From NCBI GenBank assembly GCA_947177925.1, contig CAMWWJ010000112.1, positions 1 to 9,918 on the forward strand: 9,918 bases of DNA. Reading direction: 5' to 3'. The translations under genes were made by a program, and so were the position numbers. The notes under the pieces were generated by a model. That model was given only the letters and a program-made list of their open reading frames with translations. It made no database searches and was not told the DNA's origin. Positions 4,916-9,918 of the stretch are shown in pieces (position 1 is the stretch's first letter; the number at the start of each line of letters is the position of its first letter). This DNA comes from an uncultured Lachnospiraceae bacterium. Its GTDB lineage: Bacteria; Bacillota; Clostridia; Lachnospirales; Lachnospiraceae.

Positions 4916-5242
4916 ATGGAAACAGTAGCATATATGGCGGCTTTTTTAGCTTTTATCTGGTGTATTAGTTTATCGGAGAAAGTATCTAAGCTGGAACGGA
5001 AGCTTAAGGATGTTGGAATTGGAACTGAGGAAAAAAGCACTTTAAAAGAGATATTGGAAAAGAATAAAGGAAAGCTGGCAAAGTTTAGATTTGAAAGCGA
5101 TTGGTACGATTATGAAATTGCGGATAAATACAGCCTGATAGAGGATGTGGATGAAAAATGGCTGTTGATAAAGGTGGAAAAAAGCGGAATAGAAAAGCTG
5201 ATCAGGATTGATTCCATAAAAAATGTGCAGTTTAGAAAGTAG
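4916..5242 (+). CDS. Small N-terminally membrane-anchored protein, partner of the XRE regulator
   Basis: 108 residues. The first ~20 (VAYMAAFLAFIWCISL) form one hydrophobic segment, followed by a charged helix likely to be coiled (SEKVSKLERKLKDVG). The C-terminal ~60 residues (KGKLAKFRFESDWYDYEIADKY, LIEDVDEKWLLIKVEK, IEKLIRIDSIKNVQF) align element by element with the C-terminal domain of the upstream XRE protein. The ribosome binding site GGAGGG lies inside the end of the XRE gene, indicating coupled translation. With few positive residues before the helix, the topology is uncertain, but a cytoplasmic domain facing the regulator would make sense of the shared fold. I do not recognise a named family. 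Confidence 0.75.
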   Translation: METVAYMAAFLAFIWCISLSEKVSKLERKLKDVGIGTEEKSTLKEILEKNKGKLAKFRFESDWYDYEIADKYSLIEDVDEKWLLIKVEKSGIEKLIRIDSIKNVQFRK

Positions 5243-5270
5243 CAAAAGATTGTGAATGAGGAAATAGTCT

Positions 5271-5882
5271 ATGCAAAAGCGACAACGGCGGGGTGTAAAG
5301 ATCCTGTCGTTCAGAACGAGAGCCGACAGCAGAACATGCCTTTGTGGAGAACGAAAATATGATGAGTTGACAGCCTACCTTTTTCAAGCTGTCAATAACT
5401 TAGTGCGAAGTGGCGCTGATTTTGCTGTTTTATCTGCAAATACTCCTCATATTGTATTTGATAGGCTGCAAGAATTATCACCAATTCCGTTAATCAGCAT
5501 AATTGAATCCACTTGTAAGGAAGCTGAAAAGAGAAATCTAAAGAAAATTGGTTTATTGGGAACAATTTTCACTATGACAGAGGATTTTTTTAAACAACCT
5601 TTTTTCCGCAAAGAAATTAATATTGTTGTACCCTCTGATGTGGAAATGGAATATGTTAATCAAAAAATATCGTCAGAGTTAGAGCATGGTATTGTGAAAA
5701 AAGAAACTTTAGAATACTTCAAAAAAATAATATTTCGTATGCAAACGGAAGAAAATATAGAAGCCATTATTCTTGGTTGCACGGAACTTCCACTTTTGTT
5801 AAACGATGAAGTTAGTCCTGTTCCTTGCTTAGATACAATGCAAATACATATTCAAGATATCATTAATGTGATTTTGGATTAA
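5271..5882 (+). pseudogene. Aspartate/glutamate racemase-family protein lacking its N-terminus
   Basis: From about residue 26 on (CGERKYDELTAYLFQAVNNL) the sequence follows the Asp/Glu racemase family: GADFAVLSANTPHIVFDRL, IPLISIIESTCKEAEKRN, KKIGLLGTIFTM, then LGCTELPLLL and the closing CLDTMQIHIQDIINVI. LGCTELP holds the second catalytic Cys. In the first active-site motif the usual Cys position reads Ala-Asn-Thr; some family members use Thr here. Family members are ~230 residues and begin with a glycine-rich strand of the IGGMG type. Here KYDEL is reached after only 28 residues, and the preceding stretch (QKRQRRGVKILSFRTRADS) shows no family likeness, so roughly the first 50-60 native residues are gone. 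The ORF is otherwise intact and preceded by an AGGAA-like site. A cofactor-independent racemase without its first strand would probably not fold, so I call it a likely pseudogene. Confidence 0.7.
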
Positions 5883-5932
5883 ACAAATTATCGTTTATCG
5901 GGAAGAGTTATTTACTACAATACCAAAATAAG

Positions 5933-5945
5933 TAACACAGTGTTA
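5933..5945. promoter_or_regulatory. Short perfect dyad TAACAC-A-GTGTTA
   Basis: A 6-bp-arm inverted repeat around one A, two bases before the terminator stem. It could be an operator or part of a mobile-element end. No binding protein can be assigned. Confidence 0.35.
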
Positions 5946-5946
5946 G

Positions 5947-5978
5947 AGCGTATAGAAATCAGTCTATGCGCTTTTTTT
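5947..5978 (+). terminator. Rho-independent terminator before the TnpW-like fragment
   Basis: AGCGTATAG (5947-5955) and CTATGCGCT (5964-5972) form a 9-bp stem with one G-U pair and an 8-nt loop, followed by seven T (5972-5978). It closes the racemase unit, or is a leader attenuator of the following transposon-type gene, whose ribosome binding site begins five bases later. Confidence 0.8.
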
Positions 5979-5997
5979 ATGTAAAGGAGTAGAAAAT

Positions 5998-6063
5998 ATG
6001 ACACATACCAAGAACGAGCAACAGCCCAATAGTTTCAAACGCAAGTTGGGAAACACTACTTGA
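5998..6063 (+). pseudogene. Truncated TnpW-like transposon-encoded gene
   Basis: ATG 5998 follows a good ribosome binding site (AAAGGAG, 5983-5989) and encodes 21 residues, MTHTKNEQQPNSFKRKLGNT plus T, before TGA. The ending FKRKLGNTT resembles the R-K-x-G-x-T-T-Y-x-V-x-V-x-F motif that I recall from short TnpW-type proteins of clostridial conjugative and mobilisable transposons. The family's Tyr-Val-Val-Phe strand and C-terminus are missing. The next bases read on in another frame (WETLLDKPYQTLGFLVEIL, to TAA near 6150) with no likeness to that family. This suggests a deletion or recombination junction close to 6055. The identification rests on a short match and is tentative. Confidence 0.45.
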
Positions 6064-6422
6064 CAAACCTTATCAGACGTTAGGTTTTTTGGTGGAGATA
6101 TTACGGAAGGAAATTGGCTATTTGGCAAATTTGTACTTCAGTCAGATATAAAAAAGGGGGCTAAATTTTACGAGAAGAAAAAGAGGGTAAGTGGGGAGTT
6201 GAAAAGATGATAAATAAATTGGAGTGAACAAAATGTATAGGAGGATGCTGTTTTTACAGCAGGCAGCTCAAAAATCGGGCTTCATCAGAAAGTGTAAGTT
6301 CTCTTGCATGGATTTCTGTGAAGCATTACATATTGTCAAAATAAATACACCTGTTAAAATAAAAGTACATCCATTAAAAAGCGCATGAAGCAGGAAGAAA
6401 TTATGGAAGGTACGGGAAAAGA
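6064..6422. other. Remnant-rich stretch between the TnpW-like fragment and the Sce7726 gene
   Basis: No confident full-length gene. A frame encoding LDKPYQTLGFLVEILRKEIG is open to about 6150 but has no start. One small ORF with a ribosome binding site lies at 6233-6388. A 13-codon frame from ATG 6385 overlaps the start of the next gene (ATGA at 6423) and could couple its translation. No transposase, inverted terminal repeat or tRNA was seen. Confidence 0.5.
6233..6388 (+). CDS. Possible small protein, 51 aa
   Basis: ATG 6233 is preceded by GGAGTG (6221-6226) at six bases and runs to TGA 6386-6388. The product (MYRRMLFLQQAAQKSGFIRK, then CKFSCMDFCEALHIVKINTP to LKSA) is basic, with three Cys in nine residues (C-KFS-C-MDF-C), which is unusual. 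It has no recognised family. The length and the degraded surroundings make chance a real possibility. Confidence 0.3.
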   Translation: MYRRMLFLQQAAQKSGFIRKCKFSCMDFCEALHIVKINTPVKIKVHPLKSA

Positions 6423-7022
6423 ATGAATACAAGAAATACTATGTTATATGATAAAGACATCAGGGAACCGTTATTTGATTATTTAGAGGAACGTTTTGGA
6501 AAAACACGGATGTTTGAGGAAAAAATAATCGGAAGATCCAGAGCGGATATTCTGATGCTGACGGAAAAACAGATTATCGGCCTGGAAATTAAAAGTGATG
6601 CAGATACATATGAAAGGCTGAAGCGACAAATCAGGGATTATAATAAATATTGTGATGAAAATTATGTAGTCATTGGAAAATCTCATGAGAAGCATATTAA
6701 AGAGCATATTCCAAAGGAGTGGGGAGTGCTGACGGTTGCTGTAGAAGGAACAGAAATCCGGATAGAAGAAAAAAGACCTTCCATGCCGAATCCCAAAATG
6801 AAGAAGGAGCTTCAGATTACCCTGATGTGGAGGCCGGAGCTTCAAAGGCTGTTGGAAATCAATCATCTGCCAAAATACAAGCAGAAAAGTAAAAGATTCG
6901 TCCAACAGAAGCTTTTGGAAAAAATGGATTATGAAAGACTGAAGCCTCAGATGTGCCAGGAATTATTTGAAAGGGATTATACGCTTTGGGAAGAAGAAGG
7001 TAGGGAACGGAATGAACTGTGA
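6423..7022 (+). CDS. Sce7726-type PD-(D/E)XK nuclease-like protein
   Basis: 199 residues. The N-terminal ~110 residues look like the Sce7726 family, a PD-(D/E)XK nuclease-fold group: an acidic helix EPLFDYLEERFG, then GRSRADILML with D42, then IIGLEIKSDADTYERLKRQI with E55 and K57 (the E-x-K core), then YNKYCDENYVVIGKSHEKHI and WGVLTV. Both core acidic residues and the Lys are present, so it may be an active nuclease or DNA-binding protein; its role is not known. The C-terminal half is basic and helical (MKKELQITLMWRPELQRLLE, KYKQKSKRFVQQKLLEKM), a possible DNA-contact region. ATG 6423 has only a weak, distant purine-rich site, so translation may be coupled to the tiny upstream frame ending at 6426. 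Such genes are often found on mobile DNA, which fits the neighbourhood. Confidence 0.8.
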   Translation: MNTRNTMLYDKDIREPLFDYLEERFGKTRMFEEKIIGRSRADILMLTEKQIIGLEIKSDADTYERLKRQIRDYNKYCDENYVVIGKSHEKHIKEHIPKEWGVLTVAVEGTEIRIEEKRPSMPNPKMKKELQITLMWRPELQRLLEINHLPKYKQKSKRFVQQKLLEKMDYERLKPQMCQELFERDYTLWEEEGRERNEL

Positions 7023-7097
7023 TATAAAAATATAACGAGAAGAGATGTATTGATACACTCTTGATTATTCTTTGTGGCTGTTTGTATGGATAATATA

Positions 7098-7127
7098 TTG
7101 CAAGTTCCTGAATATTAGTGATATAAT
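7098..7127 (+). promoter_or_regulatory. Promoter of the transglutaminase-like gene
   Basis: TTGCAA (7098-7103), an 18-bp spacer and a perfect TATAAT (7122-7127). The start of transcription would be near 7134 and the leader is about 25 nt, containing the AGGAGG ribosome binding site (7146-7151). No operator-like dyad is visible. Confidence 0.7.
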
Positions 7128-7159
7128 GTACAAGAGTAAGCGTATAGGAGGGAAAGAAA

Positions 7160-9853
7160 GTGAAAAAATATTATAAGCTACTGTTTTTCTTTGGTTTTTT
7201 CCTATTGTTCAGCAGCAGTTTTTCCGTAGATGTATTGGCGGGCACAATAGTGAAAACAATAGAACTTACAGAAGAAGAACGATATGATCCGAAATATTAT
7301 CAGCCGCTGGATACCGGAAGCCGGTCGTATCGGACGCACAATGCATCTGTAGGGCGAAATAACTTAGCGGACGAAATCATAAACGGATTGCGGGAACGGA
7401 GAGAGAAAATAGAGGTATGGGATTATCAACTAATGGGCAATGATATCCGCACCTGCTATTATCAGATTTTAAATAATTATCCGGAATTTTTCTTTGTAGC
7501 ATCCAGATTCAGTTATATGCAAAGCAACGATGGAATTGTCATTGCCATCTTGCCTTCCTATGCGATGGATGAACAGGAGACGAAAAAAATTAAGGGAGAA
7601 ATGGATGCGGCAGCCTCGAAAGCTACAGCGCTTATAACAGACGATATGGAAGATTATGAGAAAGCGCTGGTTGTTCATGACTGGCTTGCGGTATACTGCG
7701 AATATGATTATGAAAGATATTTAACGAATTCCATACCGAACGAATCCCATACAGCATATGGCGCACTGATAAAGAAGTTGGCAGTATGTGACGGCTATTC
7801 AAAAGCATTTCAGTATATTATGCAGAATAAACTGGGCATTCCCTGTTATCTTACAAGCAGCTCTGAAATCAATCATGCATGGAATATTATTCTCATTGAT
7901 GGACAGTATTATCATATTGACGTTACATGGGACGATCCTGTATGGGACCGGATTGGAAGGGTAGGGCATGATAATTTTTTGCGAAGCGATGCCGGAATTA
8001 CAGAAACCAAGCATACTGGATGGGACAGCGCATTGAAGGCGGAGGATGATTCCTATAAGGATGCATTATGGGCACAATCATCCGGCAGCATAATTTATCA
8101 CGATGGTTTCTGGTATTATGTGGATGAAAACGCATTTGAACTTTGTAAGACAAATGATATTTTAAAAGGCAGCAAGGAGACGCTGTATACATTTGATAAA
8201 TGGTCAGCCGGAGGCAACAGTTATTATACAAGGGCATTTTCCTATCCCCAGATTTATCGTAATAAACTGATTTTTAACGATGCAAAACAAATATACAGCA
8301 TGCCTTTTTCCACGGAACAGGTAGCTTCATTATACATACCGGAAGGGACGGAAGAGGATACGAGCTGCATTTATGGTTTTAAACTGGATGGAACTACTAT
8401 GTACTATGCCATTCAGTCAACACCAAATAGTACAGGCTCCCAAAGCAGTTTTATAAAATCGGCTGAACTGCCAGGCAGCCGGCTGCGTGGAACCGTGGAG
8501 ATAAACGGTGAACTGCGGTATGGAAATACACTGACTGCCACTGTGGCATTAGATGGAATCAGCGGTGAAGTGTCTTATTTCTGGTATCGTGACGAAGATT
8601 TGGCAGTAGGCAGGAATACAAATACATATGAGCTGACAGGGGCGGACATCGGAAAGACCATTTCGGTAAAAGTCGTGCATGAGGATTATCTGGGGGAATT
8701 GGAAAAGGAAGCCGGTGTCATTCAAAAGGCGATTCCGGACAGGCCCATGGAAACACTATCTGTCAAGGGAATATATGGCAGGACACTGGCAGATATTATG
8801 CTGCCGGATGGCTATGTGTGGCAGAATCCCCAGACTGTTCTATCAAGTCTTGGACAGACTGCTTATCCGGTTACGTATTGTCCGGACAGTCAGTTATACG
8901 AGTCTTTTGATGATATAGAAGCAATGGTTCTGGTAGAGTGTGGACCTCATACGTGGAATGAAGGAGAAAAGACAAAGCCGGCAAGCTGCACAGAAAAAGG
9001 AAGCATGATTTATACCTGTATCATATGCGGTGAAACAAAGACAGAAGACATAGAAGCTACAGGCCATCAAAATACAGAAGTGAAAGACTATAAAGAAGCA
9101 ACCTGCATAGCAGCAGGCTATACTGGAGATGTATATTGTAAGGACTGCGGTCAAAAGATAGAAACAGGAACCGAGATTGTGTCGGCTGACGCACATAAAT
9201 GGGATACAGGTAAAATAACAAAGGAACCAACTGATACAGAAACGGGAATCATGACTTATACCTGTACGGTATGCCATGCAATAAAAACAGAGGAGCTGCC
9301 ATCCCTTGGCAGTGAAGGCGGAAATACACAGGACAGTGAAAAAACAGACGATACAGAGTCAAAAGATGATAAAAAACCATCTGATGCGGATTCGGAAGAC
9401 GTACCTATAAGGAATGTGCCGGAGAAGGGCATGCGGTTGTCCTGTGGCAAAATGATTTATAAAGTCACTAAGAAGGGGCCGAAAAACGGAACCGTTGAAT
9501 TTGTAAAAACAACTTCCGTATCAAAGACAATCACCATTCCGGCAACTGTTATTGTGGATGGCATTACGTACAAGGTCACTTCTATTGCGCCAAAGGCATT
9601 GAAAGGCAAAAAAAAGGTGACAAAAGTTGTAATCGGAGCAAACGTTACAAAAATCGGTAAAGAAGCATTTAGCGGCTGTAAGAAGTTAAAAAATATTACA
9701 ATTAAATCTGTAAAAATAAAAACGGTTGGAGCCAATGCAATTAAAAATATTCATAAACAGGCAAAAATTTATTGCCCCAAAAAACGAAAGAATGATTTTA
9801 CAAAATTATTTACAGCAAAAACCGGGTATAAAAAAACCATGTCTATTAAATAA
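7160..9853 (+). CDS. Secreted multidomain transglutaminase-like protein with Ig-like, CxxC-repeat and LRR domains
   Basis: 897 residues from GTG 7160, eight bases after AGGAGG. A signal peptide (MKKYYKLLFFFGFFLLFSS, cleavage likely after VLA27) sends it out of the cell. Residues ~150-260 form a transglutaminase-like domain with the full triad: C210 (AVCDGYSKAF), H239 (INHAWNI) and D254 (YHIDVTWDDP). Such bacterial domains act as cysteine proteases or protein-modifying enzymes, often on the cell surface. Residues ~300-435 resemble a propeller-like or DUF5050-type segment (GSIIYHDGFWYYVDENAFEL). Residues ~439-520 are Ig-like (SGEVSYFWYRDEDL, ISVKVVHEDY). Residues ~594-712 contain three CxxC-bearing repeats (YTCIICG, VYCKDCG, YTCTVCH). 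An acidic linker (~713-745) leads to a C-terminal BspA-type LRR (ITIPATVIVDGITYKVTSI, VTKIGKEAFSGCKKL, NIHKQAKIYCP). There is no LPxTG anchor, so attachment, if any, is non-covalent. It is the only gene of its unit visible here. Confidence 0.9.
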   Translation: MKKYYKLLFFFGFFLLFSSSFSVDVLAGTIVKTIELTEEERYDPKYYQPLDTGSRSYRTHNASVGRNNLADEIINGLRERREKIEVWDYQLMGNDIRTCYYQILNNYPEFFFVASRFSYMQSNDGIVIAILPSYAMDEQETKKIKGEMDAAASKATALITDDMEDYEKALVVHDWLAVYCEYDYERYLTNSIPNESHTAYGALIKKLAVCDGYSKAFQYIMQNKLGIPCYLTSSSEINHAWNIILIDGQYYHIDVTWDDPVWDRIGRVGHDNFLRSDAGITETKHTGWDSALKAEDDSYKDALWAQSSGSIIYHDGFWYYVDENAFELCKTNDILKGSKETLYTFDKWSAGGNSYYTRAFSYPQIYRNKLIFNDAKQIYSMPFSTEQVASLYIPEGTEEDTSCIYGFKLDGTTMYYAIQSTPNSTGSQSSFIKSAELPGSRLRGTVEINGELRYGNTLTATVALDGISGEVSYFWYRDEDLAVGRNTNTYELTGADIGKTISVKVVHEDYLGELEKEAGVIQKAIPDRPMETLSVKGIYGRTLADIMLPDGYVWQNPQTVLSSLGQTAYPVTYCPDSQLYESFDDIEAMVLVECGPHTWNEGEKTKPASCTEKGSMIYTCIICGETKTEDIEATGHQNTEVKDYKEATCIAAGYTGDVYCKDCGQKIETGTEIVSADAHKWDTGKITKEPTDTETGIMTYTCTVCHAIKTEELPSLGSEGGNTQDSEKTDDTESKDDKKPSDADSEDVPIRNVPEKGMRLSCGKMIYKVTKKGPKNGTVEFVKTTSVSKTITIPATVIVDGITYKVTSIAPKALKGKKKVTKVVIGANVTKIGKEAFSGCKKLKNITIKSVKIKTVGANAIKNIHKQAKIYCPKKRKNDFTKLFTAKTGYKKTMSIK
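8939..9294 (+). repeat. Three CxxC protein repeats within the transglutaminase-like protein
   Basis: Three ~38-residue units of the pattern x-C-x3-G-x4-Y-x-C-x2-C-G-x-K-x-E-x-I: SCTEKGSMIYTCIICGETKT, TCIAAGYTGDVYCKDCGQKI, and TDTETGIMTYTCTVCHAIKT. The third unit has lost the first Cys and the closing Gly. The CxxC pairs could bind metal or form disulfides in the exported protein. Confidence 0.75.
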
Positions 9854-9908
9854 GGGGGCTGTACGAAACAGCAATAAATAACTATTAAAACCATAAAGGA
9901 GAAGAATT

Positions 9909-9918
9909 ATGAGTATAA
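9909..9918 (+). CDS. Start of a further gene, cut by the window end
   Basis: AAGGAG (9896-9901) followed seven bases later by ATG 9909 and codons ATG-AGT-ATA. Only three full codons are visible, so no function can be given. It lies 56 bases after the transglutaminase-like gene and may share its transcript. Confidence 0.5.

Noticed and set aside
7040..7066. Dyad around GTATTGATAC after the Sce7726 gene as a terminator
   Set aside because: The loop would be only two bases, there is a bulge, and the following T-rich stretch is interrupted.
8679..9277. Forward and reverse reading frames inside the transglutaminase-like gene
   Set aside because: They overlap a continuous, domain-supported frame on the + strand and show no ribosome binding site or recognisable motif.
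9854..9876. GCTGT-ACGAA-ACAGC stem after the transglutaminase-like gene as a terminator
   Set aside because: The stem is only five base pairs and is followed by an A-rich rather than T-rich stretch.

Overview
The window looks like chromosomal DNA of a low-GC gut-type Firmicute, most likely a Lachnospiraceae/Clostridia member. The reasons are AT-rich codon use, strong AGGAGG-type ribosome binding sites, a CAP-domain exoprotein with a KPET linker, a large secreted transglutaminase/Ig/LRR protein, and a PBP-less BlaR1-type receptor. The family assignment is inference. All genes read on the + strand. I saw no rRNA, tRNA or CRISPR array.

Left part (1-2782): the 3' end of a secreted CAP (SCP/PR1) protein preceded by ten 15-bp repeats, then a rho-independent terminator. 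Next is a promoter with three copies of one 16-bp operator, driving a BlaI/MecI-type repressor and an M56 (BlaR1/MecR1-type) membrane metalloprotease. The receptor has no penicillin-binding sensor; its C-terminus carries two copies of a small module.

Middle (2783-4364): a sigma-A-like promoter, a leader with a perfect 15-bp-arm hairpin, and an ORF6N + PLD-like protein gene. A 33-nt near-copy of that hairpin lies inside the gene, with a compensated base pair. Just after the gene comes a collapsed second copy of the left locus. The CAP gene tail, its terminator and two of the three operators (97-98% identical) are fused to the last ~65 bp of the receptor gene. About 2.04 kb, including the whole repressor gene, is missing relative to the first copy. 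The scar therefore places a damaged copy of the repressor-controlled promoter upstream of the next operon.

Right-middle (4365-7022): a two-gene operon of an XRE regulator and a short membrane-anchored protein that share the same C-terminal domain; an Asp/Glu racemase lacking its N-terminus; a terminator; and a ~540-bp stretch with a truncated TnpW-like transposon gene and a possible small ORF. It ends with a Sce7726-type PD-(D/E)XK protein. This stretch looks like an insertion/deletion hotspot.

Right (7023-9918): a good promoter and a 897-residue secreted transglutaminase-like protein with an intact Cys-His-Asp triad, an Ig-like domain, three CxxC repeats and a C-terminal BspA-type LRR. The first three codons of another gene follow.

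How the genes may work together: the receptor probably senses an unknown envelope signal and relieves repression by the BlaI-like protein. The CAP gene ends before the controlled promoter and need not be in that regulon. The scar suggests the XRE operon may have been drawn into it.
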